From Gammaproteobacteria bacterium (lineage in GTDB: Bacteria; Pseudomonadota; Gammaproteobacteria; Pseudomonadales; Azotimanducaceae): 64,000 nucleotides of DNA. Position numbers and translations under genes: made by a program. Shown here one piece after another: positions 1-9,617 of this stretch. The stretch covers positions 1 to 64,000 of the forward strand of contig SYFY01000051.1 of NCBI GenBank assembly GCA_005799745.1. Direction: 5' to 3'. The first letter of the stretch is position 1. Every line of letters begins with the position of its first letter. The notes below the pieces were generated by a model that was not told where the DNA came from, searched no databases, and saw only the letters and a list, made by a program, of their open reading frames with translations.

Positions 1-715
1 AACACCAACCATTGCAGTGGAACATCGGCAAGGTCCACAGGTACACCGGGTGTTTAGGCAGGTTCCACTCAAGACCGTTACCTAGTGCATTGAGGTAGGC
101 GCCGCGATGGTGGTAGACCACTCCTTTGGGATTGCCGGTGGTTCCCGAGGTGTAGTTTAGCGCGATGGCCTGCCATTCGTCGTCGGGTAACAAGCCAGCG
201 AACGACCGGTCACCTTCGGCAACCAAGGATTCATACGTCAGCGTGCCGAGGCGTGGCGCGGCGGGTGCAGCCGAATCTTCGATATCGATCACCAGAGGTT
301 TGACCTTCGCCTCTGCGAGCGCTGCTTTTGCGACGGGCGCAAGCTCCGCATCGACGATAAACACCTTCGCTTCGCTGTGATCGAGAATGAAGGCGATGGC
401 TGGTGCGTCAAGGCGCGTGTTGATCATGTTGAGCACGCCACCAGCAGCAGGAACGGAGAACGCCATCTCGAGTGCCGCAGGCGTATTGGGGGAGAGCACC
501 GCAACGGTGTCATCACGTTTTATGCCAAGGGACCACAGCCGCTCTGCGAATGCACCGACCCGTCGTGCAGTTTCGGCCCATGTTTTTTCCGTTGCCCCAT
601 AAACCGTCGCAATCCGTTCGGGATACACCACAGCAGTCCGCTGCAGCAATGACAGGGGCGATAACGGCACATAGTTCGCCGGACGCCGGCCAAGGCCTTC
701 TTCGTAGATGCTCAT
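1..715 (-). CDS. Acyl-CoA synthetase (AMP-binding family), N-terminal part, cut by window edge
   Basis: The protein starts MSIYEEGLGRRPANYVPLSP and reads to the window edge without a stop (about 238 residues), so the C-terminal two thirds lie outside. The adenylate-forming P-loop is visible near residue 195 as YTSGTTGNPKGVVYHHRG, followed by a LPMFHCNGW segment typical of medium-chain acyl-CoA or methylmercaptopropionate CoA ligases. This family activates a carboxylic acid with ATP and CoA in the cytoplasm. It is divergent from the luciferase-like gene at 788, and the 72-bp gap must hold both promoters. Exact substrate cannot be told; alternatives are AlkK-like or DmdB-like ligases. Confidence 0.9.
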   Translation of the reverse strand, partial: MSIYEEGLGRRPANYVPLSPLSLLQRTAVVYPERIATVYGATEKTWAETARRVGAFAERLWSLGIKRDDTVAVLSPNTPAALEMAFSVPAAGGVLNMINTRLDAPAIAFILDHSEAKVFIVDAELAPVAKAALAEAKVKPLVIDIEDSAAPAAPRLGTLTYESLVAEGDRSFAGLLPDDEWQAIALNYTSGTTGNPKGVVYHHRGAYLNALGNGLEWNLPKHPVYLWTLPMFHCNGWC

Positions 716-787
716 GCTGGTGCTTGGTTCGAGTGATGACGCATTATTGCAAATGGAGAGAGCAAGACCGAGCGGGGAAGAGAAAGA

Positions 788-1822
788 ATGCATTCACTAC
801 GTTTTGGACTATGTTACGACTTTCGTAATCCACCAGACTCTGGGCTGAGCCATCCGCAGCTGTACCAGGCGGCACTCAGGCAGATTCAATGGGCGGACAA
901 GTCCGGCTTTGATCTCATCTGGTTTACGGAACACCACTTTGTTGATGACGGTTATCTGCCGAGCTGGATTCCGGTGGCATCTGCCGCTGCCGCCCTGACC
1001 TCCAAGGTTCGTTTCGGCACGGACATTTGCCTCTTGCCCTTTAACCATCCGGTGCGTCTTGCGGAAGACATGGCCGTGCTCGACAACCTTTCCGGCGGAC
1101 GTGTCGAAGTAGGTGTGGGAATGGGCTATGCCCCCCATGAATTCCGTGGCTTCGGCATTCCGGTGGCGCGGCGCGTGTCATTGATGGAAGAGGGAATTGA
1201 GGTTCTGCAGCGCTGCTTTACCGGTGAAAAGTTCAGCTACTCCGGCAAACGTTATCAACTTGAGGATGTGCGCATTACACCGGGTTATGTGCAAGCCGGT
1301 GGACCACCCCTTTGGATTGCCGCCATGTCAGAAGCAGGTGCACTGCGCGCCGCCAGATACGGAACGAACTTTCTGCCTCAAGGCCGCAAGTCCGGCAGCT
1401 TTGATCCGTGGGTGAACGCGGTGACCAAGGCCGGTAAACAAACCACGAACCACCGCATCGGCATCATTCGCGGCATCCTGCCGACCCCGGATCGTGATCG
1501 GGATTGGCCGAAGGTGCGCATCGCCGAGCGTTATCGCATGTCGCTCTACAACCGTTTCTTTGCGGAGAGTGGTGAAGGGTTAGGTGGGGAAGGCGAGGCC
1601 GTGCCACAGAATTGGGTTGTTGGCAATGTGGATGAATGTGTGAAAGAGCTGGTCTCGTTCGTTCGCCGGTTCGGCATCACTGACATTGTCTCCTGGGGTA
1701 TTCCCCCAGGGATTCATCCTGATGAGATGGCAGCACCACTCGAGTTGTTGATCGTTGAAGTCATTCCGAAAGTAAGGGCAGCACTCGCAAACCCAAGCGG
1801 CGCGGCTCTCGATGCTACGTGA
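788..1822 (+). CDS. LLM-class flavin-dependent oxidoreductase (luciferase-like)
   Basis: The 344-residue protein has the luciferase-like TIM-barrel pattern: an N-terminal FGLCYDF strand, DLIWFTEHHF near residue 40, LPFNHPVRLAEDMAVLDNLS near 90, then GRVEVGVGMGY, which is characteristic of F420- or FMN-dependent monooxygenases. These enzymes oxidise small organic substrates with reduced flavin and O2, or dehydrogenate with F420. The start has a GGGGAAGAG ribosome site about 8 bases upstream. The 3' end overlaps the convergent EthD gene by 8 bases. Neighbouring CoA ligase suggests a catabolic role; substrate is unknown. Confidence 0.88.
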   Translation: MHSLRFGLCYDFRNPPDSGLSHPQLYQAALRQIQWADKSGFDLIWFTEHHFVDDGYLPSWIPVASAAAALTSKVRFGTDICLLPFNHPVRLAEDMAVLDNLSGGRVEVGVGMGYAPHEFRGFGIPVARRVSLMEEGIEVLQRCFTGEKFSYSGKRYQLEDVRITPGYVQAGGPPLWIAAMSEAGALRAARYGTNFLPQGRKSGSFDPWVNAVTKAGKQTTNHRIGIIRGILPTPDRDRDWPKVRIAERYRMSLYNRFFAESGEGLGGEGEAVPQNWVVGNVDECVKELVSFVRRFGITDIVSWGIPPGIHPDEMAAPLELLIVEVIPKVRAALANPSGAALDAT

Positions 1823-2558
1823 TTCCGATCATCTCCGTGACGGAGCGAAGCACCAGCGTGCCTTCATCGCTGGCGAATCGTTCCATGCCATCGGGTTGGA
1901 TGGTGGCCCTATAACGTCGCCAGTCCTCGACGGAATGAAACCACAGTTCCGCCATACCCGCGAACGGTGCGACATCGGGCTCGACGCTCAGGTTTAGCAC
2001 GTAACGCATCCCACCCACTTTCTGCATTACCGCAGCGACGTTCGGCGCGTGCACGTATTGCCAGTGTTCGTGAAAGGCGACCAAGTCCACACCGGCCTTC
2101 GCTTTCACCAGAAAACTGATTTTCAAAAAACCACTGCGTGTACAGGGATACGGCACACCGAGTGTTGATGGCGTAATCGGCAGATGTCCGCTGCCGTCGA
2201 TCACCACATACTCTCGGGTTGCCCACGGGCTATACGAGAACGCGCGTTCTTGAAAACTGTCCATGGGTGGCTCGCCGTGGGCCACACCCGCGGTCGATAA
2301 GGCGCTATCAAAGCTTAGTGCAGCAACGCCATCCCAGACGTGCTGACCTTCAGCGTTGGCATCGTAGAGCGTGGCGATGTAACGCCAGGCGTGGAATTTT
2401 CCGGCCGCTGAGGCTTTTCGTTGGCTCTCGATCACAAGTGGCATGTGGCGTGCAAACCAGTGAACGATCAACTCCTCTCGTGAAACGCCGGGTCGCCTGC
2501 GAATCAGATAGAGCATCTTGGCGCCTTTTGTTGGCACCAGGGATTGTTGGGCGGTCAT
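1815..2558 (-). CDS. EthD-domain protein (two ferredoxin-like alpha/beta repeats)
   Basis: 247 residues with two tandem EthD-like dimeric alpha/beta-barrel halves. The first begins MLYLIRRRPGVSREELIVHW near residue 15 and the second KAKAGVDLVAFHEHWQYVHA near residue 150; both carry the H-W and H-x-P/A-N pattern of the family. EthD proteins accompany P450 or monooxygenase degradation systems, but their chemistry is poorly known. The gene lies 20 bases downstream of the TraB-like gene on the same strand and converges with the luciferase-like gene. An internal Met at residue 15 (position 2516) is an alternative start. Confidence 0.8.
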   Translation of the reverse strand: MTAQQSLVPTKGAKMLYLIRRRPGVSREELIVHWFARHMPLVIESQRKASAAGKFHAWRYIATLYDANAEGQHVWDGVAALSFDSALSTAGVAHGEPPMDSFQERAFSYSPWATREYVVIDGSGHLPITPSTLGVPYPCTRSGFLKISFLVKAKAGVDLVAFHEHWQYVHAPNVAAVMQKVGGMRYVLNLSVEPDVAPFAGMAELWFHSVEDWRRYRATIQPDGMERFASDEGTLVLRSVTEMIGIT

Positions 2559-2578
2559 GTGTCGATCAACTCCACCGC

Positions 2579-3844
2579 TTAGCGGGTTTGCATGTTGTTT
2601 CTGGGCATCGTGCTCGACCTGAGCAGGTCATCACCGTTGCGAGCAAAAGGAATTACTTTGAAGCCGTCTGCTGCCAACATCGTCAGCAACCCGTTAGGTC
2701 CACCCAAGTGTCCGGCGCCAACGATAACGAAAGTTGAGGGTTCTTCACTAAGCCAGCCTTTGATCTTCGTGTGCATGATCTTGTTGCGATCATCAAGTAT
2801 GCGTCGCCCTAGTTTCTCCAGTGGCTTCACACCTTTGAAGTCAGCCATCATCAACGTATACAAGGCATCCGCATCGGCACGTAGCCAGGCTCGCAATAAC
2901 TCGCCAAGGGTGGGCTGGATGCTATCGAGCTGCTCGAGGGTTGAATCGAGCATGAGTGCCTGGACATCGAGCGGGCTGCCGGCAAGCGCTTGCATTTGTT
3001 CGGCGACCGTTTCGAGTTCAAGAATCACTTTCTGCCCGGCCTTGGCTCGCTGTGCGTAATGCAGATCGATGCCTTGATCCGGCGTATATCCGAGCGCAGC
3101 TATCTCAGCGACGGTGATTTGAGTCGCCACAATGGCAGGTTTGAGCGAGAGCAGTGCTTGAGGATCAATGCCGTGGCGAAGCAAGAGCGGTGCGAGTTTC
3201 GCAAGACGTTTTTCGCCAAGTGCGTGTTTCACCTGATCGGGAGATGCCGTCAGCGCGGACTGCATCGCCATCCGTCGATCGATTTCTTCCATACGCGTCG
3301 GGTCGAGTTCCAAAGCCAGTCTATCTGCTTGTTTGAAGGCCGCATCAAAGGCCTTCGGCAGTGGATAAAACGGACGCTTCAACACGTGCACGGAGCCGGC
3401 CAGCCACAACGTGTTCTTGCCACCTTCGATGCGCCAGACCGGTGCTTTGGAAGCTTCATCGATTCCTGCATTTAGCGAAGTGGTTGTCTCGATCCACTCA
3501 TCGTCGGCATGCACGAGTTCACACGGACCCATGTTGGTTTGCAGCGATCGCAAGCGTTCGCAGCGCGAGAGTGCTTCCGTTGCAGCCTCTGCGGGAAAGC
3601 GCTTGGATACGGCCTGTGTTGTTTGCAGACGACCTTGTTCTGTGGTTGCAGCCGCCAGCGCACGTGGGAACCCTCCGGCAGAGTAACTTGCCAGATTCGA
3701 AGCCAGTTCAGGGCGGTTTTCACCCTGAAGGGTGACGCCCACATGAGCTGCGAGTTGATCTGCACTGACTGGTATTGCCGTTGCTCCCGGTAAAGCGACA
3801 ACAAGCAGGGTGATCGTGAGGGAGATTCGATAGAGAGTATTCAT
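2579..3844 (-). CDS. TraB/GumN family protein, exported
   Basis: 421 residues with an N-terminal signal peptide (MNTLYRISLTITLLVVALPG...). The TraB/GumN (Tiki-like) fold is shown by the paired motifs LWLAGSVHVLK near residue 148 (GxxH) and FVIVGAGHLGGPNGLL near the C-terminus (GxGH), with LELDPTRMEE between them. Family members are predicted metal-dependent proteases of the EreA/ChaN-like superfamily, acting outside the cytoplasmic membrane. The first 140 residues before the domain are unusual and have no recognised domain. It is 6 bases downstream of the serine hydrolase gene, so they are probably co-transcribed. Confidence 0.82.
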   Translation of the reverse strand: MNTLYRISLTITLLVVALPGATAIPVSADQLAAHVGVTLQGENRPELASNLASYSAGGFPRALAAATTEQGRLQTTQAVSKRFPAEAATEALSRCERLRSLQTNMGPCELVHADDEWIETTTSLNAGIDEASKAPVWRIEGGKNTLWLAGSVHVLKRPFYPLPKAFDAAFKQADRLALELDPTRMEEIDRRMAMQSALTASPDQVKHALGEKRLAKLAPLLLRHGIDPQALLSLKPAIVATQITVAEIAALGYTPDQGIDLHYAQRAKAGQKVILELETVAEQMQALAGSPLDVQALMLDSTLEQLDSIQPTLGELLRAWLRADADALYTLMMADFKGVKPLEKLGRRILDDRNKIMHTKIKGWLSEEPSTFVIVGAGHLGGPNGLLTMLAADGFKVIPFARNGDDLLRSSTMPRNNMQTR

Positions 3845-3850
3845 TGTGAA

Positions 3851-5782
3851 CTAAAAATGGTGAAAGCCAACGAGGTTGTTGTTCCAAAGCACAAGCGATA
3901 TGAGCAACGCCACAACGATGACCAGGACGTGCCGCAATCGTCGCCACATGGACCAGGAGCCACCTTGTAAGGCAGGTATCGCGAGTACGGTTGCGGCTGC
4001 CGTTAACAGCACAGCCAGCAAGATGCTCCAGAGTGCCGTCAAAATGATCGGTGTCGGATAGTGGAATAGTGCGATGCGCGGGTCTTCCATGGTGGTAGCG
4101 CCGATAGCCAAGAGGGTCAGGGCGATCAACCACGCCACGGATGCGACCGTTGTCATGACTGCGGCACGGCGTTCAGCTGGCATGGGCAAAAGACCACGAC
4201 CCATACGTCGCCACGCACAAAGTAAAACACCGATGAAAGTGAGCGCCGCGAGACCCAGAGTCGCAGCACTTACGTCGTTCCGATCCAAGAGACCCGGTCG
4301 GGTTCCGATCAGGATCGGAATCGACGGCAATAACTTGAGAGGCTCACCACGCTCATCCCGTTCGAAGATGATTTGATCGTCAGGATTTTCAACGTTGCGA
4401 TAGTGATCTTCACCCGCCGCGCTGTAACGCAGCGGTTCACCGATGCCGCTGACGATCAGGTTTCCGTTCCGTTCGAAGCTGATAGAAATCATCGCCGTCG
4501 CGATTTTTTCCGGTCCCGTATGAGACCGACGTGTCACGATCCAGTTGCCTGCGACGTCCTGACGGGACTCCTTCGCGGCAGCCATTTCTTCCGGAAAGAG
4601 TGGTCCTGGCGGATAGAAGCGTCGAATGAAATCCCGCGCGAACCCTTGGATCAGCCTTCCACCTCCTTCGGTGGTGTTGGTAGAAATGAAAATGCCAAGA
4701 CCGAGGTCAGGCACCATCACCATGTCGGACAAAAAGTGCCCGGTACCACCCCCGTGTCCATAACCCGGATAACCGTGCAGACGCGTTTCGATAAACCCAT
4801 GTGCGATGCCGGGTAGATCCGGATGCGTCGTTACGCTTTGTTGATGCATGAGCAGCGCGGTTTTGGTGTTCAAGATTCGTGCATCACCAATGGCGCCATT
4901 GCCAAGATGTGCGAGCATCCACTGCGCCATATCGTCTGCAGTGGTCGCGAGTGCACCTGCTGGACCGATGTGGCCGATGAACTCGTAGTCCGTGAATTCG
5001 TAACCTGCGCCCGCACGGATGTACCCCTTGCTGGCGTTGGTACGCAGTGTTTCCGGGAGACCACCTGGTCGCTGCGGACCCCAGGGTTCACGAAAGGTGC
5101 TGCTGGTCATACCCAGGGGTTTGAAGAGGTGTTCCTCCACATAATCCTCAAACGGGACACCGGAGACATTGGCGACGATCAATCCTGCAAGTCCAGTACC
5201 GTAGTTCGAATAAGCTGGGGTCGTTCCCGGTGGATAGACCTGCGCGGGCTGATGCGTTTGAAGATAGTCGACCAACGTCTGCACATGATCGGGATGGTCG
5301 ATGATGAGGTGCCCGATTGCGGCATCTTCAAATCCCGGCCGATGCGCCATCAAGTCGAGCACAGTGATCGGCTTGTTAAACCGGTTCGGAAGCTGAATCT
5401 GAGGCAGATATTCTGACATGTCCGTGTCGAGTTTGATCTTCCCCTGTTCATACAGCTGCATGAGCGCTGTCCAGGTGAAGGTCTTGCTGATCGAACCAGG
5501 ACGAAAAAGGCTCCGACTCGAATCTACACAACGACGCTTCTCGTGATCATCGAAACCATAACCGCGCGAGTACACACGTTTGCCATCGCGGACGATGGAG
5601 ACGGTCACACCCACAACGCGACGATCATGCATGCGAGCGGTGACATAGCCATCAACGAACGCCTTGATTTCGAGGGCGTAGGGGTCCACCGCATCAGCTG
5701 TGTCTGCAGGGGCGATAGGCTCTGCGAATGACGGCAGTGACAAGAAGAGCAGGAGACAGGTGAGTACTCGACACATCGTCAA
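3851..5782 (-). CDS. Serine hydrolase (beta-lactamase/PBP fold) with C-terminal membrane helices
   Basis: 643 residues. An N-terminal signal peptide (MCRVLTCLLLFLSLPSFA) leads into a class-C beta-lactamase-like domain with nucleophile motif S97-I-S-K100, YSN in TPAYSNYGTGLAGL near residue 190, and HGGGTGHFLS near residue 345 as the third motif. The last about 150 residues contain four to five hydrophobic helices, so the enzyme is probably anchored with its catalytic domain in the periplasm. Members hydrolyse esters, peptides or D-amino-acid bonds; the substrate is not predictable. First gene of a minus-strand run 5782 to 1815. Confidence 0.88.
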   Translation of the reverse strand: MTMCRVLTCLLLFLSLPSFAEPIAPADTADAVDPYALEIKAFVDGYVTARMHDRRVVGVTVSIVRDGKRVYSRGYGFDDHEKRRCVDSSRSLFRPGSISKTFTWTALMQLYEQGKIKLDTDMSEYLPQIQLPNRFNKPITVLDLMAHRPGFEDAAIGHLIIDHPDHVQTLVDYLQTHQPAQVYPPGTTPAYSNYGTGLAGLIVANVSGVPFEDYVEEHLFKPLGMTSSTFREPWGPQRPGGLPETLRTNASKGYIRAGAGYEFTDYEFIGHIGPAGALATTADDMAQWMLAHLGNGAIGDARILNTKTALLMHQQSVTTHPDLPGIAHGFIETRLHGYPGYGHGGGTGHFLSDMVMVPDLGLGIFISTNTTEGGGRLIQGFARDFIRRFYPPGPLFPEEMAAAKESRQDVAGNWIVTRRSHTGPEKIATAMISISFERNGNLIVSGIGEPLRYSAAGEDHYRNVENPDDQIIFERDERGEPLKLLPSIPILIGTRPGLLDRNDVSAATLGLAALTFIGVLLCAWRRMGRGLLPMPAERRAAVMTTVASVAWLIALTLLAIGATTMEDPRIALFHYPTPIILTALWSILLAVLLTAAATVLAIPALQGGSWSMWRRLRHVLVIVVALLISLVLWNNNLVGFHHF

Positions 5783-5899
5783 TTCCCCGGATTCATGCGC
5801 TTCGATGAAACACCGCGATCAGCTGCGCAAGCGGCGAGTCAGACGGGCGATTCACTCCACACGCATGATAGGCTCACTGCGTAACAGGAGGAGAACCAC

Positions 5900-6394
5900 A
5901 TGTCTGTCGCCGTCAACGGAATCGCCCACATCCAGCTCACTGTCAGCAATCCTGCGGCGTGCCTGCCGTTCTGGGAGAAGCTCTGCAATTTCCTGGAAAT
6001 GAGGACACTGATACGGGGTAACAACGTGGTGTATTGCATTGGCAGTCGCACCGGCGTTCTGGTGCGAGGCGCGCCCGAAGGAAAACGCGACAAACACTTC
6101 GATCAGGACACGTCAGGTTTGCATCACTTTTGTTTTCGTGCAAGGTCCAATGAGGATGTGGACAGGATTTTCGCGTTCGTTCGGGATGAACTCGACGCCA
6201 AGATCATTCATGGTCCTGAAGCCGGTGAACATTTTGCGCCGGGATACTATTCGATTCTCTTCGAAGATCCCGATGGCATTCGGGTGGAGCTCAACTACGT
6301 TCCCGGTCAAGGCCACTTTGGGGAGAAGGGGCGGCTAGGGCAGGAAGGTAAGGGTCCTGCAACCCGCTACGGTGAACTCGGGTTGCAGGATTAG
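5900..6394 (+). CDS. VOC-family (glyoxalase/dioxygenase-fold) protein
   Basis: 164 residues. Starts after a strong AACAGGAGGAGAACCAC ribosome site. Paired beta-alpha-beta-beta-beta modules are visible: IAHIQLTVSN near residue 8 supplies the first metal histidine, SGLHHFCFRA near residue 71 another, and YSILFEDPDGIRVELNYVPG near residue 115 the terminal glutamate. The vicinal oxygen chelate superfamily includes glyoxalase I, extradiol dioxygenases and fosfomycin resistance proteins. Sequence does not discriminate among these. Divergent from the serine hydrolase gene, convergent with the lipoprotein methyltransferase. Confidence 0.85.
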   Translation: MSVAVNGIAHIQLTVSNPAACLPFWEKLCNFLEMRTLIRGNNVVYCIGSRTGVLVRGAPEGKRDKHFDQDTSGLHHFCFRARSNEDVDRIFAFVRDELDAKIIHGPEAGEHFAPGYYSILFEDPDGIRVELNYVPGQGHFGEKGRLGQEGKGPATRYGELGLQD

Positions 6395-6414
6395 GCGAGG
6401 CTTGTGGAAGCGGG

Positions 6415-7356
6415 TCAGGTGCCTGCTGCTGCAGCTGCAGGCGCTTCGACTTTACGAAACTTCAGCATCATGCGATTGGATTCACCGATGGCATCCATGG
6501 CCGCTATCTTGTCTTTATCACCCTCAGCGGTTGCATAGCTCGGCGGCAATCGCCATACGAAGTCCTGATCGGTGGGCTGATCTTTCGGGTTCTGGTTGAA
6601 CTCAGCCTGGCCCACCAATTCAAATCCAGCAGCCTGCATTTTTTCGATGACGAAACTGCGCTTCAGGTAACCGGCATTGCCGTTGGCCCACTCGTCAGGC
6701 ATTTCGGCTCGGGCTTCGTGTTGTTCTATGCCGACGATGCCACCGGGTTTGAGCACGGCGTGAACATCGGCCAGTGCGTCGCTCAAGAAAGCACCGTCGT
6801 TTTCGAACCGTGCCATGTTATGTAGAGCACGGATCAGCAGGACCACATCGGCCGTGCCTTTCATCGCGTCGGGCAGGCCGCCAAAAACAAAGGCTTCAAC
6901 GGATGCGCCACGATCACCCCGCCACGCTTGTGCGCTGGCAGGAAAGTCCGTGGTCCAGGTTTTCATTTTGGCGAGCTGCTCTTCGCTCATGCCACCAAAC
7001 TTCGACCACATGCCGTCGGCGTAATTCACCGCGATCAGCTTGCCTTCCGCGCCAATAAACGGGAGCAGGATCTGCGTGTACCAACCCGATGAACCAGGCA
7101 GCACTTCGACCACCACCTGACCCGGCCCAACTTCGAAAAATTCCAGCGATTCTTTAGGCTTTCTCGATGTGTAGCGCACCTTGGCCTCTTCCGGTTGTGC
7201 CGCCAGCACTTCTTCCAGTGTCGGTGGTGATGGTGCGACCGGTGCTGCAGGTTCAGCGGATGCTGCGGGTACAGTTTCTGTCGATGCACTTTGTTCAGTG
7301 CCGCCACCACACGCAGCGAGCAGGTAAACCATCGTCAGGGCCAGAAGTACTTTCAT
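6415..7356 (-). CDS. Lipoprotein with SAM-methyltransferase-like domain (COG4798-like)
   Basis: 313 residues. The N-terminus MKVLLALTMVYLLAACGGG has a clear lipobox (LAAC, lipidated Cys16), followed by a Pro/Ala/Glu linker of about 30 residues. The remainder resembles class I methyltransferases: VEVLPGSSGWYTQILLPF (motif I), LIAVNYADG, DVVLLIRALHNM, and VLKPGGIVGIEQHEA (post-motif). Being a lipoprotein it should face the periplasm, where SAM is not expected, so the domain may bind another ligand or be non-catalytic. Short upstream direct repeats (GTCCTACAGGA twice, about 7418-7440) lie before the gene. Confidence 0.85.
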   Translation of the reverse strand: MKVLLALTMVYLLAACGGGTEQSASTETVPAASAEPAAPVAPSPPTLEEVLAAQPEEAKVRYTSRKPKESLEFFEVGPGQVVVEVLPGSSGWYTQILLPFIGAEGKLIAVNYADGMWSKFGGMSEEQLAKMKTWTTDFPASAQAWRGDRGASVEAFVFGGLPDAMKGTADVVLLIRALHNMARFENDGAFLSDALADVHAVLKPGGIVGIEQHEARAEMPDEWANGNAGYLKRSFVIEKMQAAGFELVGQAEFNQNPKDQPTDQDFVWRLPPSYATAEGDKDKIAAMDAIGESNRMMLKFRKVEAPAAAAAGT

Positions 7357-7579
7357 CGTCTCTCCTCAATTCGGGGAAGGTGCTCGCCCCCAACTTGCCT
7401 TCAAGGGTCGTACAGCGGTCCTACAGGAGTCCTACAGGAGAACCGTACGGGGTAGGGTGAACATGCCGGTCCAGTGCATTCACTTTGGACTATAAACATG
7501 GGCGTTGATCTGTGCTACCGGTGATGTTGGATCTGTCGGTATCCTGCTTTAGGCGACCAGGCTGAGGCAAACAAGACGT

Positions 7580-7840
7580 ATGAACGAGATCAAATTCAGC
7601 ACAGAAGAAAAAGCCATCATCGTGCGCCGCATTCAGCTTTATTTCAGCCAGGAGCTGAAGCAGGACATCGGTCGTTTTGATGCCGAGTTTCTGCTCGACT
7701 TTTTTGCGGAGGAGGTCGGCAGCTACTTCTATAACCGTGGGCTTTACGATGCTCAGACGATCCTCGCCAAACGTCTGGATGACGTCGCTGATGCGATCTT
7801 CCAGCTGGAAAAACCAACAGAGTTTTCGCCCCGTGGATGA
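7580..7840 (+). CDS. DUF2164 family protein
   Basis: 86 residues, small and soluble. The pattern KAIIVRRIQLYFSQELKQDI, FDAEFLLDFFAEEVGSYFYN, RGLYDAQTILAKR matches the uncharacterised DUF2164 family at its usual length. No function is known. The stop codon overlaps the GTG start of the following membrane protein gene by 8 bases, implying translational coupling. Confidence 0.85.
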   Translation: MNEIKFSTEEKAIIVRRIQLYFSQELKQDIGRFDAEFLLDFFAEEVGSYFYNRGLYDAQTILAKRLDDVADAIFQLEKPTEFSPRG

Positions 7841-8884
7841 GGCCACGAAGTTCATTGAATCCGTGCGAGAACGCCCCGTGGAGAAATTTGTTTGGCCCTT
7901 CGCGCTGGCGCTTCGCCTTAGACGATCGCCGCTGCGCGCAGCACTCTTGGTTGCGACGGCGGCTGGACTGATGCCGCTCATCAACTTTCTTATGGTACTT
8001 CCTGATCCAACCATCTCCTCCCGAGAGGTCTATGAGTCCATAGTGGTGGCCATCATTAACACGGGTGTGATCGGTCACTGCAGTGGTTTGTTGGCTTGGG
8101 TTTTGATGCGCCTTCCCAACGATTTGCTTCCCCTGCGGCCGATGCTGAGTGTCGATTCGGAAGTGTTTGCACGTGAGGTGGCCCAGCCACTGAATCGTCG
8201 TGAGATATTAGTCGTCATCGTCGTAACGGCTGTGGTTTGGTACTTCGTCAATATCGAGCTTGGTGCGGTGGGGCGATTTTTTCGCGGCGAGGAGGTATTT
8301 ACCTTAGTAAATACATGGAATATCGCGTTTTTCATCGGGCTTTGGCTCTTGTTGATCTATACCGCGGTAGTGCTCACCAGGCTCGCCAATCGACTGTCTG
8401 AACTCGGTCGCACCTCGTTGCGTATCGATCTTCTGGCGACACACCGACTGTCACCGTTCATGGAGATCGGTCAACGCACCATCTTGTTGGCAGTAGGCGG
8501 ATTGAGTTTTGCGCTCATGCAGGGTGCGCTACTGGGTGGTCTTCGACCTGCTGACTGGGTGCCTGCGACGATCCTCGTGATCCTGATTTCGATCTGGCTC
8601 TTGCTGCGCCCGGTTTGGGGAGTGCACCTCGCGATTCGAGATGCGCGAGACGCGGAACTCGCCCGCCTCGATCAGGAGATCGGTTTCACGAGCGTCGTTC
8701 AACCGAGCTGCTCGCCAACGCCCGCATCGAGGGGTTGCAGCGCCATCGCGAGCGGATTCTTGAGGTGTCGGAGTGGCCGATTACGCGGTCGGCGTGGTGG
8801 CGACCGATGCTCTACTTCGTTATCCCGCCGCTGGCCTGGGTTGCGGCGGCGTTGGTGGAATCACTGGTCGATGCAAGTCTTTAG
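7833..8884 (+). pseudogene. Multi-pass membrane protein with a single-base frameshift near its 3' end
   Basis: From GTG at 7833 (VDEATKFIESVRERPVEKFV) the frame encodes about 285 residues with six or so hydrophobic helices (for example LRAALLVATAAGLMPLINFL and TWNIAFFIGLWLLLIYTAVV). Near 8685 the frame loses coding character, while the +2 frame picks up ERRSTELLANARIEGLQRHR followed by two further membrane helices ending LVESLVDASL at 8884. One missing base between about 8670 and 8700 explains this. The intact protein would be about 350 residues. Family not recognised. Either a real mutation or an assembly error. Confidence 0.6.
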
Positions 8885-8906
8885 CGACTTTTTACTGCCG
8901 CTCAGA

Positions 8907-9617
8907 CTACTGCAGCTCGATGGTTCCGCTGACATCGATCCGTAATGTGCTGAGCCCACCTTCCAACTCCGGGTTGGTGGTTTCTTCGGACGACAGGGCG
9001 TTCGAGCGCGCATAAGGCATGAGCGGTGGCTGGTAACCACCATCGCCGATGTTGATCGCCGCGATGACGTAGCTGGTTTTGCCGAAACTCTTGGTAATCA
9101 GCGCGGCCCTGCTGCGAAAAGCGGTGATAGCCGCAGCCATCAGCTCATCTTCAAGGCGTGCGCGGGTCGCCTTGGAGACCGAGAAGTCGATGCCGCGAAG
9201 TGTCAGTCCACCCGCCTGCAGGGCCCCGAGCAATCGAGAGATGGCCGTCGTATCGCGACCTTGCAATGTCAGGTCTTGGGTCGCCCGCCAACGCACGATC
9301 TGATTGCCGTTGCCGTATTCCGGAAACGTGCTGTAGGCGCTGGTGCTGACGGTGACGCTTGGTGATTGGCGAACCACTGCCAACGCCTCGTTCATCTGCT
9401 TGTTGACCCTTGCGGCAAGCGCGGCTGTATCGACGTCGGCGACCGTGGTCCCGATGACGGCCGTGGTCCAGTCGTTGGACACTTCGCGTTCACTAAAGAC
9501 GTTGAAGCTGATCTGGTTGTAGGGTTGTTGAGGGATACCTTCGGCGCTTGAGTCAGGTGCTAACGCCAACCCTGCCACGAGCGTCAATGCTGCGACTGTG
9601 TTCTGAACGCGAATCAT
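8907..9617 (-). CDS. SIMPL-domain (DUF541) periplasmic protein
   Basis: 236 residues from the Met at 9617, chosen because GGAGAGAAC sits directly before it; an upstream in-frame Met (9647) lacks such a site. A signal peptide (MIRVQNTVAALTLVAGLALA) is followed by the SIMPL pattern: SFNVFSEREV, AALAARVNKQMNEALAVVRQ, VSTSAYSTFPEY and WRATQDLTLQGRD. The family is periplasmic or outer-membrane associated with no established biochemical role. Convergent with the frameshifted membrane gene, with only 22 bases between them. Confidence 0.85.
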   Translation of the reverse strand: MIRVQNTVAALTLVAGLALAPDSSAEGIPQQPYNQISFNVFSEREVSNDWTTAVIGTTVADVDTAALAARVNKQMNEALAVVRQSPSVTVSTSAYSTFPEYGNGNQIVRWRATQDLTLQGRDTTAISRLLGALQAGGLTLRGIDFSVSKATRARLEDELMAAAITAFRSRAALITKSFGKTSYVIAAINIGDGGYQPPLMPYARSNALSSEETTNPELEGGLSTLRIDVSGTIELQ

